This document shows, piece by piece, positions 47,951 to 58,616 of a stretch of DNA of 64,000 nt. Source of the DNA: Rhodoglobus sp. (GTDB lineage Bacteria > Actinomycetota > Actinomycetes > Actinomycetales > Microbacteriaceae). The notes beneath the pieces are model-generated. The model did no database searches, was not told the DNA's origin, and was given only the letters and a program-made list of their open reading frames with translations. Both the position numbers and the translations under genes were made by a program. How positions within the stretch are numbered: position 1 is the first letter of the stretch; each line of letters begins with the position of its first letter. The stretch is from the NCBI GenBank assembly GCA_025464445.1, contig JAODLY010000004.1:1-64000 (forward strand). The letters are read 5' to 3'.

Positions 47951-49006
47951 CTAACCCCGTCTCGTGCGGGCGGCGAAACGTTGCTGCAGCAGCACTGCGA
48001 GCACGATGATGACGCCCTTCGCCAGGGCTTGCACCGAGGTGTTGAGGTTGTTCTGCGTGAAGATGTTCGTGAGGGTGGCGAAGATCAGCACGCCGAACAC
48101 CGTGCCCACGATTGTGCCGCGGCCACCGATCAGCAGTGTGCCGCCGACGACGACCGCTGCGATGGCGTCGAGCTCATAGAGTGTGCCGTGCGTCGACGTT
48201 CCCGCAGTCGTGCGCCCGACGATCATCACGGACGCGATGCCGGCGGTCAGCCCGGACAGTGCGTAGACGTACACGGTGTGGCGCTTGACCTTGAGCCCGG
48301 CAAGACGTGCCGCCTCGCGGTTGCCACCGATCGCCACCGTGCGGCGGCCGAAAGTCGTGCGGTTCAGAAGTATCCAGCCGAGCACAGCCACGATCACGAA
48401 GATCCAGATGAGCACGGGCACTCCGAGCAGGTTCGCCCGAAAGAACTCGATGAGCGACTGGGAGCGCACGATCTGGGTGGTGCGGTTCGAGAGGATCTCG
48501 GCGAGGCCGCGAGCCCCGACCAGCATCGCAAGGGTGGCCATGAACGCGACGACATTGCCGTAGGAGATCACTATCCCGTTGATGATCCCCGCGATCGTGC
48601 CGACGGCGATCGCGGCGACCACCATGATGATCCAGAGGTTCTGGCCCGCGAGGGTCTGCACCACGGAAAGGGTCGCGACCACGGAGCCGAGGCCCATGAC
48701 GGAGCCGACGGACAGGTCGATGCCGCCCCCGATGATCACGAAGGTCATGCCGATGCTCAGCACCCCGATGATCGAGGCGAAGCGGATGATCGTGAGCACG
48801 TTCTCGATATTGGTGAACCTGTCGCCGGCGGTGACCGCTCCGATCGCGAAGAGCACGCCGAGCGCGATCACGAGGCCGAGGTTGCGTCCGAACCCGCTGG
48901 ACAGCAGCCGCGAGAACCAGCCGCGGCCGTCCTCCTCCTGCGTGGGTGCCGGGCCCATGACCGGGGCCGTGGGCTCCGCGGATGGGACTATGGTCTGCTC
49001 GCTCAC
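47951..49006 (-). CDS. Sugar ABC transporter permease (RbsC family)
   Basis: GGGIDLSVGSVMGLGSVVATL...AAVVVGGTLLIGGRGTIVGTVFG. Confidence 0.92.
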   Translation of the reverse strand: MSEQTIVPSAEPTAPVMGPAPTQEEDGRGWFSRLLSSGFGRNLGLVIALGVLFAIGAVTAGDRFTNIENVLTIIRFASIIGVLSIGMTFVIIGGGIDLSVGSVMGLGSVVATLSVVQTLAGQNLWIIMVVAAIAVGTIAGIINGIVISYGNVVAFMATLAMLVGARGLAEILSNRTTQIVRSQSLIEFFRANLLGVPVLIWIFVIVAVLGWILLNRTTFGRRTVAIGGNREAARLAGLKVKRHTVYVYALSGLTAGIASVMIVGRTTAGTSTHGTLYELDAIAAVVVGGTLLIGGRGTIVGTVFGVLIFATLTNIFTQNNLNTSVQALAKGVIIVLAVLLQQRFAARTRRG

Positions 49007-50523
49007 GCGGCACTTCCTTCCATGACGGTCTCGAGCACTCCGTGCTCGTCGATATCGGACGCCGCGACTGTTGCCAGTACACGACCCTCGGCGATGATGA
49101 GAACGCGGTCGGCAAGCCCGAGCACTTCCTCGATCTCGCTCGACACGATCACGATCGCGGTTCCTGCGGCGGAGAGCTTGCGGATGAGGGCGTAGATCTC
49201 GGCACGGGCGCCGACATCCACCCCCCTGGTGGGTTCGTCGAGCAGCAGCACACGCGTGCCGTGCACAAGCCAGCGGGCGAGCAGGATCTTCTGCTGGTTG
49301 CCCCCGGAGAGCGTGCCAGCGGGCCGGTCGGGATCGGCCGGCCGCAGCTCGAGCGCCTCGATCTGCGTGCGTGCGGCCGACCGCTCCGCGCGCTCATTGA
49401 GAAAGGAGAACCGCGCGAACCTGGCGAAGGTGGAGAGGGTCACGTTGCGGTACACCGGCTCCTCGAGCAGCAGGCCCTGGCTCTTGCGCTCCTCAGGTGA
49501 CAGTCCCATGTCGTGGTTGACGGCATCCCGCACCGACCCGGGTTTGAGGGCGACACCGGCTATTGCGACAGTGCCCGCGGACGGCTTGAGCGCACCATAG
49601 ACGGCCTCGAGGATCTCGGATCGACCGGAACCGACGAGCCCCGCGAGCCCCACGACTTCGCCGGCCCGCACCGCGAAGTTGACGTTCTCGAACAGGCCGC
49701 GCACGGTGAGGCCGGTTACCGTCAGCACCTCCGGGGAGTCGACCGGCACGGGAGGGGCTGGCGGGAACACGTTCTCGAGCTCCCGTCCGGTCATCAGCCG
49801 GATGAGTTCGCCCGTGGGGGTCTCGGTAACCGAGAGGCCGCTTGCGGTGCTCCTGCCGTCCTTGATCACCGAGATGCGATCGCCGATCTGGCGGATCTCC
49901 TCGAGACGATGGGAGATGTAGACGACTGCGATCCCGGCAGCTGTCAGCTCGCGCACAACCCTGAACAGGTTCTTGACCTCTTCGGAGTCGAGCACGGCGG
50001 ATGGCTCGTCCATGATTATCAGGCGGGTGTCGCGTGAGAGCGCGCGGGCCATGCTCACGATCTGCTTGTTGGCCGCGGACAGAGACCCGACCTCACGGTT
50101 GGGTGAGAGGTCGCCGTGACCCAGGCGGCGAAGCAGGTCGCGTGCGAGCTTGAACGCCTTGCGTCGATTGATGAAACCCGCATTCGCGATCTCGTGCCCG
50201 AGGAAGATGTTCTCGGCGACACTGAGGCCATCGACGACATCGAGTTCCTGGTACATCGTCGCGATGCCGAGGTCGAGCGCCGCGACCGGGTTGGTGATCG
50301 TGATCGGTTCGCCGCGCCAGATGATCTCCCCGTCATCCGGGGTGTAAACACCCGCGAGGAGCTTGATGAGGGTCGACTTGCCTGCGCCGTTCTGCCCGAG
50401 GATGCAGTGCACCTCGCCAGCTTCGATCGACAGGTCGACGCTCTTGAGCGCGCGCACACCAGCAAATGCCTTGGTAACGCCCCTCACCTCGAGCAGGGGC
50501 ACGGCATGGTCGACTTTGTCCAT
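49003..50523 (-). CDS. Sugar ABC transporter ATPase, tandem NBDs (RbsA family)
   Basis: GQNGAGKST in first NBD; LSGGNQQKILLARWLVHGTRVLLLDEPTRGVDVGA in second. Confidence 0.94.
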   Translation of the reverse strand: MDKVDHAVPLLEVRGVTKAFAGVRALKSVDLSIEAGEVHCILGQNGAGKSTLIKLLAGVYTPDDGEIIWRGEPITITNPVAALDLGIATMYQELDVVDGLSVAENIFLGHEIANAGFINRRKAFKLARDLLRRLGHGDLSPNREVGSLSAANKQIVSMARALSRDTRLIIMDEPSAVLDSEEVKNLFRVVRELTAAGIAVVYISHRLEEIRQIGDRISVIKDGRSTASGLSVTETPTGELIRLMTGRELENVFPPAPPVPVDSPEVLTVTGLTVRGLFENVNFAVRAGEVVGLAGLVGSGRSEILEAVYGALKPSAGTVAIAGVALKPGSVRDAVNHDMGLSPEERKSQGLLLEEPVYRNVTLSTFARFARFSFLNERAERSAARTQIEALELRPADPDRPAGTLSGGNQQKILLARWLVHGTRVLLLDEPTRGVDVGARAEIYALIRKLSAAGTAIVIVSSEIEEVLGLADRVLIIAEGRVLATVAASDIDEHGVLETVMEGSAA

Positions 50524-50527
50524 GACG

Positions 50528-50614
50528 GCAACATAACAGAGTCGGAGCAATTCGGTCGAAAATCGCAAAAAGTACGCATTCTTTTGCCGGTTGTCGAAAG
50601 AAGTGTTATGTTGC
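50528..50614. repeat. 10-bp inverted repeat spanning a divergent promoter region
   Basis: GCAACATAAC (50528-50537) and GTTATGTTGC (50605-50614), exact reverse complements. Confidence 0.6.
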
Positions 50615-50730
50615 TTCAAACGTCAATGTGGACCACGTGAGATCTGCCGCGCTTCTTCGTGGTGGTGATCGCCAATGCACCTCCTCGTTGGCGACCAGAT
50701 ACTGCATTTCACTTACCAAGGAGGAAGTAC

Positions 50731-51774
50731 ATGCTGGCAACTCGTATGAGCCGCAAGATGCTCATCACCGCGGGCGCATCCCTCACCGTCGCAGCCCTGC
50801 TTTCCGGCTGCACGGCGGGAACACCCGAAGCGGGAACCACACCGACAGACAGCACCGTCCAAGGCAACGCAGCCACGGGCAACACCATCACCATCGGGTT
50901 CTCCGGACCGGCGGCCGACCACGGCTGGCTCGGCGCGATCAACTCGGCGGCCATCGCCGAGGCGGCCAAGTACCCGGACATCAAGCTGGTCGTCGCTGAG
51001 GGCACCAACGATGCGAACCTGCAGATCAGCCAGGTCGAGACCTTCATCAACGACAAGGTCGACGCGATAGTGCTCCTGCCGACCGACGGTGCTGCGCTTA
51101 CCGAGGTGGCCATCCAGGCCATGCAGGCGGGCATCCCGGTGATCAATGTCGACCGCGAGTTCTCGAGCACCTTCGCTGCTCGCGTCACGATCCTCGGCGA
51201 CAACTACGGCATGGGCGTGAGCGCCGGTACCTACATCTGCGACAGGCTCGGCGACAAGCCGAACTCGATAATCGCAGAGATCGCCGGGATCGATTCGCTG
51301 CCACTGACCCAGGCGCGCAGCGAGGGCTTCAAGAAGGCGCTCGGCGACTGCGGCCTCAAGGTCAGTAACCGCGTGGCTGCCGACTTCACCGTGCAGGGTG
51401 GTGAGGCTGTGACTTCGCAGCTGCTGTCCGCGGCACCGAAGATCGACGCCATCTGGAACCACGACGACGACCAGGGTGTCGGCGTTCTCGCCGCAATCGC
51501 CGCGGCCGGGCGCAGCGAGTTCTTCATGGTCGGCGGTGCCGGCTCTGCCAACGCCATGCGCGAGATCCAGTCGGGTACGAGCGTGCTGCAGGCGACCGTC
51601 ATCTACCCGTCCACGCAAGCAGCAGACGGCATCCGCCTTGCTCGCCTTGTCGTGCAGGGCAAGGCACTGAGCGACCTGGTCGAGGTCGAGATCCCGAACC
51701 GCATAGTGCTGAACGCGCCCGTCGTCACGAAGGACAACGTGGACCAGTACATCGGCTCGGCATTCGAGTCATAA
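50731..51774 (+). CDS. Sugar ABC transporter substrate-binding lipoprotein (RbsB family)
   Basis: Start after AGGAGGAAGTAC; lipobox LLSGCTAG; TIGFSGPAADHGWLGAINSAAIAEAAKYPDI. Confidence 0.92.
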   Translation: MLATRMSRKMLITAGASLTVAALLSGCTAGTPEAGTTPTDSTVQGNAATGNTITIGFSGPAADHGWLGAINSAAIAEAAKYPDIKLVVAEGTNDANLQISQVETFINDKVDAIVLLPTDGAALTEVAIQAMQAGIPVINVDREFSSTFAARVTILGDNYGMGVSAGTYICDRLGDKPNSIIAEIAGIDSLPLTQARSEGFKKALGDCGLKVSNRVAADFTVQGGEAVTSQLLSAAPKIDAIWNHDDDQGVGVLAAIAAAGRSEFFMVGGAGSANAMREIQSGTSVLQATVIYPSTQAADGIRLARLVVQGKALSDLVEVEIPNRIVLNAPVVTKDNVDQYIGSAFES

Positions 51775-51793
51775 CGCAGGAGAACTGACGGCA

Positions 51794-51827
51794 CGGTGCC
51801 CGCGCGTCAAGCTGCGCGCGGGCACCG
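51794..51827 (+). other. Strong intra-operon hairpin after the binding-protein gene
   Basis: CGGTGCCCGCGCG-TCAAGCTG-CGCGCGGGCACCG, 13-bp perfect stem, no U-tract. Confidence 0.7.
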
Positions 51828-51883
51828 CGAAGTCGACAACCGCCCGCAGGGGCCCCACAAGCACGCACAGAAGGTGAAGACAG

Positions 51884-53059
51884 ATGGCAGACGCGCCTCG
51901 ACTCAAGGTCGCCATGATCGGTCATGGATTCATGGGCCACGCACACTCGCAGGGCTGGCGGGTCGCGCCCCGGTTCTTCGACCTCGCCGCGAACCCCACT
52001 ATGGACGTCGTCGTCGGCCGCAACGCCGAGACCGTCGCAGCGGATGCCGCGCGATGGGGTTGGGCCGAGACCACCACCGACTGGCGCGAGGTCATCGCGC
52101 GCGACGACATCGACATCGTCGACATCGTCACCCCGGGCGACTCCCACGCCGAGATCGCCATCGCCGCCCTCGAGGCCGGCAAGCACGTGCTGTGCGAGAA
52201 GCCGCTCGCGAACACCGTCTCCGAAGCCGAGGCCATGACGGATGCCGCGGCAAAGGCCGCAGCAAGAGGCGTGTACGCCATGACCGGGTTCACCTACCGC
52301 CGGGTTCCCGCTGCGACTTTCGCGCGCGACCTGGTGGCTGCGGGAAAGCTCGGCGAGATCTACCAGGTGCGCGCAAGCTACCTGCAGGACTGGCTCACCG
52401 ACCCGGAGGTGCCGCTCGCCTGGCGGCTACAGAAGGAGCTCGCCGGTTCGGGGGCGCTCGGCGACATCGGCGCCCACGCTATCGACCTTTCACAGTTCAT
52501 CACCGGCCTGACCCTCACGAGCGTTTCCGGCATAATCGAGACGATCATCAAGGAACGACCCATCCTCGAGTCCAGCTCAGGGCTCGGCGGCACGGGCGGT
52601 GCGGAGAAGGGCGTGGTCACAGTCGACGATGTCGCCCTGTTCACCGGCCGGTACGACTCGGGGGTGCTCGGCATCTTCGAGGCCACTCGCTTCGCGACGG
52701 GCCGCAAGAACGCGCTCAGGGTCGAGGTCTCCGGCTCGAAAGGCGCGCTCGCGTTCGACCTCGAAGACATGAACACCCTGAGCTACTACGACGGGACTGC
52801 GCCCGCGGGCGAGCAGGGGTTCACGAAGATCCTGGTCACCGAGCCGCAGCATCCGTACATCGCGAACTGGTGGCCGGCCGGGCACATCCTCGGCTACGAG
52901 CACGCCTTCTCCCACCAGGCAAAGGACTTCATCGACGCGATCACCTCCGGCACCCAGCCGACCCCGTCGTTCGAGGACGGGCTGCAGGTGCAGCGGGTCC
53001 TCGCCGCCATCGAAGCCAGCTCCAGCAATGGAAGCGCCTGGACCTCGACCACCAAGTAG
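51884..53059 (+). CDS. Gfo/Idh/MocA family oxidoreductase
   Basis: [19 protein letters not shown]...[21 protein letters not shown]. Confidence 0.94.
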   Translation: MADAPRLKVAMIGHGFMGHAHSQGWRVAPRFFDLAANPTMDVVVGRNAETVAADAARWGWAETTTDWREVIARDDIDIVDIVTPGDSHAEIAIAALEAGKHVLCEKPLANTVSEAEAMTDAAAKAAARGVYAMTGFTYRRVPAATFARDLVAAGKLGEIYQVRASYLQDWLTDPEVPLAWRLQKELAGSGALGDIGAHAIDLSQFITGLTLTSVSGIIETIIKERPILESSSGLGGTGGAEKGVVTVDDVALFTGRYDSGVLGIFEATRFATGRKNALRVEVSGSKGALAFDLEDMNTLSYYDGTAPAGEQGFTKILVTEPQHPYIANWWPAGHILGYEHAFSHQAKDFIDAITSGTQPTPSFEDGLQVQRVLAAIEASSSNGSAWTSTTK

Positions 53060-53069
53060 GGAGCACCCA

Positions 53070-54071
53070 ATGTCTCGACCGATAACCCTGTTCACCGGCC
53101 AGTGGGCCGACCTGCCGCTCGAAGAGGTCGCGAAACTCGCCTCCGGCTGGGGCTACGACGGCCTCGAACTCGCCTGCTGGGGAGACCATCTCGATCCGAG
53201 TCGTTGGGATGACGCCGAGTATGTCCAGGGGCGCCTCGACCTGCTCGCGAAGTACAACCTGAAGGTGTTCGCGATCTCCAATCACCTCATGGGACAAGCG
53301 GTGTGCGACGATCCGATAGACCAGCGGCACCAGGACATCCTCCCGGCCGCCGTCTGGGGCGACGGGGACGCCGAGGGCGTGCGCCAGCGTGCCGCCGAGC
53401 AGATGAAGAACACGGCCCGTCTTGCCGCGAAACTCGGAGTGAAGACAGTCATCGGGTTCACGGGCTCGTCGATCTGGAAGTACATCGCCATGTTCCCCCC
53501 GGTGTCGCAGGAGGCCATCGACGCCGGCTACCAGGATTTCGCCGACAGGTGGAACCCCATCCTCGACGTCTTCGACGAGGTCGGCGTTCGCTTCGCGCAC
53601 GAGGTGCATCCGAGCGAGATCGCGTTCGACTACTGGTCTACAGTCCGCACCCTCGAGGCGATCGGCCACCGGGAGACCTTCGGGCTCAACTGGGACCCGA
53701 GCCACTTCGTCTGGCAGGACCTCGACCCTGTCGGCTTTCTCTGGGATTTCAAAGACCGGATCTACCACGTGGATTGCAAAGACACGAAGAAGCGCATGGG
53801 CAACGGCAAGAACGGCAGGCTCGGATCGCTGCTGGCCTGGGCCGACGGTCGCCGCGGTTGGGACTTCATCTCCACCGGCCACGGTGACGTGCCGTGGGAA
53901 GACAGCTTCCGCATGCTCAACCAGATCGGCTACGACGGCCCGATCTCCGTCGAGTGGGAGGACGCGGGCATGGATCGCCTCATCGGGGCCCCCGAAGCCC
54001 TCGAGTTCGTGCGCAGGCTGACCTTCGACCCACCCAGTGCAGCCTTCGACGCGGCATTCAGCTCCAAGTGA
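53070..54071 (+). CDS. Sugar phosphate isomerase/epimerase (TIM barrel)
   Basis: [38 protein letters not shown]...[12 protein letters not shown]...[10 protein letters not shown]. Confidence 0.93.
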   Translation: MSRPITLFTGQWADLPLEEVAKLASGWGYDGLELACWGDHLDPSRWDDAEYVQGRLDLLAKYNLKVFAISNHLMGQAVCDDPIDQRHQDILPAAVWGDGDAEGVRQRAAEQMKNTARLAAKLGVKTVIGFTGSSIWKYIAMFPPVSQEAIDAGYQDFADRWNPILDVFDEVGVRFAHEVHPSEIAFDYWSTVRTLEAIGHRETFGLNWDPSHFVWQDLDPVGFLWDFKDRIYHVDCKDTKKRMGNGKNGRLGSLLAWADGRRGWDFISTGHGDVPWEDSFRMLNQIGYDGPISVEWEDAGMDRLIGAPEALEFVRRLTFDPPSAAFDAAFSSK

Positions 54072-54118
54072 CAGCTACGCTTTAGCGGTCGCGTGCAGCA
54101 GATCGAGAGGGGGGCATC

Positions 54119-55345
54119 GTGACCGAAGCCTCCCGTTCGGACCTGCGTGGCAACAACCTCGACCTTGTCAGGCGCCGCAACCTGGCGCTCGTGCTGCGTC
54201 GGGTGCACGAGCTGGGCGCCGTGTCCCGCGCCCGCCTGACAAAGGAGACCGGCCTCAACCGGTCGACGATCGCAGCGCTCGTCGCCGAACTTGTGCAGCT
54301 GGGGCTCGTGCTCGAGACCGACCCCGACCAGACGAACAGGGTCGGCCGGCCGAGCATCGTGATCGTGCCGAGCGAGCGAGCGGTGGCCATCACCGTGCAC
54401 CCGGAGCTGGACGCAGCGACCATCTGCCTCGTCGCCCTCGGCGGCCGCATCCTGCGCCACGAGCGCTACCCCACGCGCGGGCTGCCGTCAGCCCGCGAAG
54501 TTGTCGATATAGCAGCGACAGCAATCGGAAGGATGCGCTCCGACCTCGGCGGCGACCACGCGATAGTGGGTGTGGGCCTGGCGATCCCCGGCCTGGTGCG
54601 AGCGAGCGACGGCGTCGTCACCCTCGCGCCGCACCTGGAGTGGCGCGACGAGCCGATCGGGGAGATGCTGCGGGCGGCGACGGGCTACGAGGTGTTCGCC
54701 GCCAACGACGCGAGCCTGGGGGCGATCGCGGAACGGATCCGCGGGGCGGGGCGCGGGGTCGATGACCTCGTGTACCTGAACGGCGGGGCGAGCGGCATCG
54801 GCGGCGGGATCATCGCAGGCGGGGTGCTGCTGGGCGGGGCATCCGGTTATGCGGGTGAAATCGGCCACACCCTGGTCAACAGTGCCGGGCTGGCCTGCCA
54901 CTGCGGTTCGACAGGATGCCTCGAAACCGAGGTGCAGCGCGCGCCGCTGCTCGAGGCGCTCGGCCTCGACCCCTCGGAGGCCGACGCGCTCGAGACGACC
55001 CTGCTGGCGAGGCTCGCCTCCGCGCCGTCTGCGGAATTGACCGCGCTCGTCGAGCGGCAGGTCGGCTACCTGGCGCGTGCACTCGCGAACACGGTCAATA
55101 CGTTCAACCCCGAGCTCATTCTCCTTGGCGGCTTTCTCGGCTCGCTCTACGCCGCTGCGCCGCACGCACTCGATACCGGGATGCGTTCGATGGCTCTGGT
55201 CGGACCGCGCGACATCGTGCGGCTCGAGCGCGCCACCCTCGGCGCGACGATCATCGAACTGGGTGCTGCCGAGCTCGCCTTCCGCTTGCTCATCGCCGAC
55301 CCGGCGGGCACCGAGGGGTCCCGCGTGCTGCGCGCCGGCGCCTGA
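54119..55345 (+). CDS. ROK family transcriptional regulator
   Basis: GTG start; HTH LGAVSRARLTKETGLNRSTIAALVAELVQLGLV; CHCGSTGCLETEVQRAPL. Confidence 0.93.
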   Translation: MTEASRSDLRGNNLDLVRRRNLALVLRRVHELGAVSRARLTKETGLNRSTIAALVAELVQLGLVLETDPDQTNRVGRPSIVIVPSERAVAITVHPELDAATICLVALGGRILRHERYPTRGLPSAREVVDIAATAIGRMRSDLGGDHAIVGVGLAIPGLVRASDGVVTLAPHLEWRDEPIGEMLRAATGYEVFAANDASLGAIAERIRGAGRGVDDLVYLNGGASGIGGGIIAGGVLLGGASGYAGEIGHTLVNSAGLACHCGSTGCLETEVQRAPLLEALGLDPSEADALETTLLARLASAPSAELTALVERQVGYLARALANTVNTFNPELILLGGFLGSLYAAAPHALDTGMRSMALVGPRDIVRLERATLGATIIELGAAELAFRLLIADPAGTEGSRVLRAGA

Positions 55346-55467
55346 GCGCTATTCGTTGCGCGGCGGCCGCCGCCGCCGCCGATAGTCTTAACCAGTGGGG
55401 AGGCCGACTCCGCAATCCCGCGCCGCATAGCCGGCGCCTCGCACGACAATCCAGGAGTTCTTCCCTC

Positions 55468-56697
55468 ATGACCACCGTCGTGCACCCAGGCGACTCGCTG
55501 CTTCCGCGGCAGCGGCTCGTCTACGTCATCGTTCTCGGCGCGCTCACGGCGCTCGGCCCGTTCACCATCGACCTCTACCTGCCGGCCTTCCCCGTCGTCG
55601 AGGGCGAGTTCGGTGTCTCGGCGGCCGTCATCCAGCTGACCCTCACCGCCACCACCCTCGGGTTCGCGCTCGGCCAGCTGCTCGTCGGGCCGTGGAGCGA
55701 CAGGGTGGGTCGCCGACTACCGCTCATCATTGCTTCGAGCGTGCACGTGTTCGCGAGCCTCGGCGTCGCGCTCGCACCCGGCATCGAATGGCTGTTCGTC
55801 TTCCGCGCCCTCCAGGGTGCCGGCGCGGCGGCCGGCGGTGTCGTCGCGATGGCCATCGTGCGCGACCTGTTCGGAGGCCTCCCGCTCGTGCGGATGCTGT
55901 CGCGCCTGTCACTCGTGAGCGGGCTCGCACCCATCCTTGCGCCCGTCATCGGCTCGCAGCTGCTTCGGATATTCCCGTGGCGCGGCATCTTCATCTTCCT
56001 CGCCGTCTACGGCGTGCTCGTGGTGCTCGCCGCGATCTTCTTCGTCGTCGAGACGTTGCCGCCGGCGAGACGCACCGACCCCGGGCACAGCACGACGCGG
56101 CAGCGCTACCACGCCCTGTTCTCCGACCGCATTTTCGTGGGTGTCGCCGTGATGGCGGGCATGACCTTCTCCGGCCTGTTCGCCTACCTCGCATCCTCGT
56201 CGTTCCTGTTCCAGCAGGTGTACGGGCTCGATGCGCAACAGTTCGGGGTCCTGTTCGCCGTCAACTCCGTCGGTGTGCTCATCGGGGTGCAATCCAGCTC
56301 GCGACTGGCGAAGTACGTCGGCCCGCAATGGATACTCGCGGGCTCTACAACTGTGCTCCTGCTCTCTGCGGTCACCATCGTCATACTCGATTCGAACCAC
56401 GTCGGCCTGGCGGGCATCCTCGTGCCGCTGTGGTTCTTCATCGCGGCCTGCGGGTTCTCCTTCCCGTGCACCCAGGTGCTCGCGATGACCAACCACGGCG
56501 GCGAGGCGGCCACGGCGGCATCCCTGCTCGGCGCATTGAACTTCGGGCTTGCCGGGCTGATCTCTCCCATTGTCGGACTGTTCGGCATCCACAATGCAAT
56601 CCCCATGGGGGCGATCATGGGATGCACGGCCGCGGTGTCGATTGTCGTGCTGTGGAGCATTGTGCGGCCCTGGAGCGTGCCCGCGCTCGCCCGCTGA
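55468..56697 (+). CDS. MFS transporter, Bcr/CflA drug-resistance family
   Basis: LGPFTIDLYLPAFPVVEGEFGVSAAVIQLTLTATTLGFALGQLLVGPWSDRVGRRLPL. Confidence 0.94.
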   Translation: MTTVVHPGDSLLPRQRLVYVIVLGALTALGPFTIDLYLPAFPVVEGEFGVSAAVIQLTLTATTLGFALGQLLVGPWSDRVGRRLPLIIASSVHVFASLGVALAPGIEWLFVFRALQGAGAAAGGVVAMAIVRDLFGGLPLVRMLSRLSLVSGLAPILAPVIGSQLLRIFPWRGIFIFLAVYGVLVVLAAIFFVVETLPPARRTDPGHSTTRQRYHALFSDRIFVGVAVMAGMTFSGLFAYLASSSFLFQQVYGLDAQQFGVLFAVNSVGVLIGVQSSSRLAKYVGPQWILAGSTTVLLLSAVTIVILDSNHVGLAGILVPLWFFIAACGFSFPCTQVLAMTNHGGEAATAASLLGALNFGLAGLISPIVGLFGIHNAIPMGAIMGCTAAVSIVVLWSIVRPWSVPALAR

Positions 56698-56751
56698 GCC
56701 GTAGGGGCTCGCATGATCGCGCGCCTCACACTTTCTCGATAGCGTCGCATC

Positions 56752-58017
56752 ATGAGAATCCTCCTTGTCGGCACCGGCGGCGTCGGCAATGCCATCGCCA
56801 AGATCGCGGCGCGGCGATCATTCTTCGAGACCATGGTCGTGAGCGACTACGACCTGTCCCGCGCGGAGTCCACGATCGCGTGGATCGAGTCGAAACACGG
56901 TGCCCAGGGCGGGCGGTTCGTCGCGGCGAAGATCGATGCGTCGAACCCGGACGACGTGGCATCCGTTGCGAAAACGCACGGGGCGACGCACGTGATGAAC
57001 GCCGTCGAGCCGAAGTTCGTGCCCACGATCTTCGCGGGCGCGCTCGCGGCCGGTGCGGACTACCTCGACATGGCGATGAGCCTCTCCGAGCCGCATCCCA
57101 CCGAACCGCACTCGAAGACCGGCGTCAAGCTCGGCGACGACCAGTTCGCCCAGGCTCCGGACTGGGAGACGGCCGGCCGTCTCGCGCTCGTGGGCATGGG
57201 CGTCGAGCCGGGCCTGAGCGACGTCTTCGCGCGCTACGCGGCCGACCACCTGTTCAGCGAGATCGACGAGCTGGGAACCCGGGATGGCGCGAACCTCGTC
57301 GTGCGGGACGAAGCCGGCAACGAGATCTTCGCCCCGTCGTTCAGTATCTGGACGACCATCGAGGAGTGCCTCAACCCTCCGGTGATCTGGGAAAGGGACC
57401 GCGGCTGGTACACGACCGAACCGTTCAGCGAGCCGGAGGTCTTCAGCTTCCCCGATGGCATCGGTGACGTGGAGTGCGTCAACGTCGAGCACGAAGAGGT
57501 GCTGCTGATGCCGCGCTTCCTCGATGCCAGGCGCGTGACCTTCAAGTACGGGCTGGGCAACGAGTTCATCGGCATCCTGAAGACGCTGCACCAGCTCGGC
57601 CTCGACAAGACGGCGCCGCTGAGGGTGCGCAGCGCGAACGGCCCGGTCGAAGTAGCCCCCCGCGATGTGGTTGCCGCCGGCCTGCCCGACCCCGCCACGA
57701 TCGGACCGCGGATGACCGGCAAGACCTGCGCGGGGGTCTGGGTCACGGGCAGGGGCACCGACGGCAAGCCGCGAGAGGTTTACCTCTATCACGTGAGCGA
57801 TAACGAGTGGACGATGGCCGAGTATGAGAGCCAGTGCGTGGTGTGGCAGACGGCGCTGAACCCGGTGATCGCGCTCGAGTTGCTCTCGACAGGGGTGTGG
57901 ACCGGCACGGGCGTGCTCGGCCCCGAGGCCTTCGACGCCCTGCCGTTCCTCGACCTCATGAAGCTGCCCGTCGACGAGGGCGGCTACGGCCAGGCCTGGG
58001 GGCTGGAGGATCGTTGA
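56752..58017 (+). CDS. Saccharopine dehydrogenase family oxidoreductase
   Basis: ILLVGTGGVGNAIAKIAARRSFFETMVVSDYDLSRAE...GMGVEPGLSDVFARYAADHLF. Confidence 0.92.
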   Translation: MRILLVGTGGVGNAIAKIAARRSFFETMVVSDYDLSRAESTIAWIESKHGAQGGRFVAAKIDASNPDDVASVAKTHGATHVMNAVEPKFVPTIFAGALAAGADYLDMAMSLSEPHPTEPHSKTGVKLGDDQFAQAPDWETAGRLALVGMGVEPGLSDVFARYAADHLFSEIDELGTRDGANLVVRDEAGNEIFAPSFSIWTTIEECLNPPVIWERDRGWYTTEPFSEPEVFSFPDGIGDVECVNVEHEEVLLMPRFLDARRVTFKYGLGNEFIGILKTLHQLGLDKTAPLRVRSANGPVEVAPRDVVAAGLPDPATIGPRMTGKTCAGVWVTGRGTDGKPREVYLYHVSDNEWTMAEYESQCVVWQTALNPVIALELLSTGVWTGTGVLGPEAFDALPFLDLMKLPVDEGGYGQAWGLEDR

Positions 58018-58616
58018 TCAGGGCGTACCGGCCCGACGATCTCGTGGCACTGCGCCGAGTCTGTCTCCTCACCGGCAGGGCCGGCGGCGATGCGACCGGC
58101 CAATGGTCATCTGACGACCTGCTCCCCGATGTCTTCCTCGAGCCGTACGTCACCCTCGAGCCGTCCACGGCCTGGGTGGTTGAGCAGGATGCCCGCCCGG
58201 TCGGCTATCTCGTCGCGGCCTTCGACACGGCAGCTTTCGCCGACAACTGGCGCACTCGCTGGTCACCGGTCTTCGCCGCGCGTCACCCTCGCATCGCGGA
58301 TGACCCGCAGGAGCAATGGCTGCGCGACTACGGCTACAACCCCGACTGGTTGCTCGGCCCACAGGCGGAGGCGTACCCCGCCCACCTGCACATCGACCTC
58401 ATGCCCGCGGCGCAGGGCAGCGGTTGGGGCCGCGGTCTCATGCGGGAGCTCGGGCGCGCCGCCGTCGCGGCGGGGGTGCCGGGCATCCACCTCGGCATGG
58501 CGCGGGAGAACCTGGCAGCGCTCGCCTTCTACCGGCGACTGGGCTTTCGCGAGCTGCCGACCGCTGGCGATGCGCTCATGCTGGGCATCGACCCCGAGGC
58601 CCTCAGTTGGCGCTGA
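58014..58616 (+). CDS. GNAT family N-acetyltransferase (TTG start overlapping upstream stop)
   Basis: LIRAYRPDDLVALRRVCLLTG...LHIDLMPAAQGSGWGRGLMRELGRAAVAAGVPGIHLGMARENLAALAFYRRLGF. Confidence 0.9.
   Translation: MIRAYRPDDLVALRRVCLLTGRAGGDATGQWSSDDLLPDVFLEPYVTLEPSTAWVVEQDARPVGYLVAAFDTAAFADNWRTRWSPVFAARHPRIADDPQEQWLRDYGYNPDWLLGPQAEAYPAHLHIDLMPAAQGSGWGRGLMRELGRAAVAAGVPGIHLGMARENLAALAFYRRLGFRELPTAGDALMLGIDPEALSWR

Noticed and set aside
55360-55382. GGCGGCCGCCGCCGCCGCC triplet run as a structured element
   Set aside because: Simple GC-rich triplet repetition in an intergenic region; no paired partner beyond self-complementarity.
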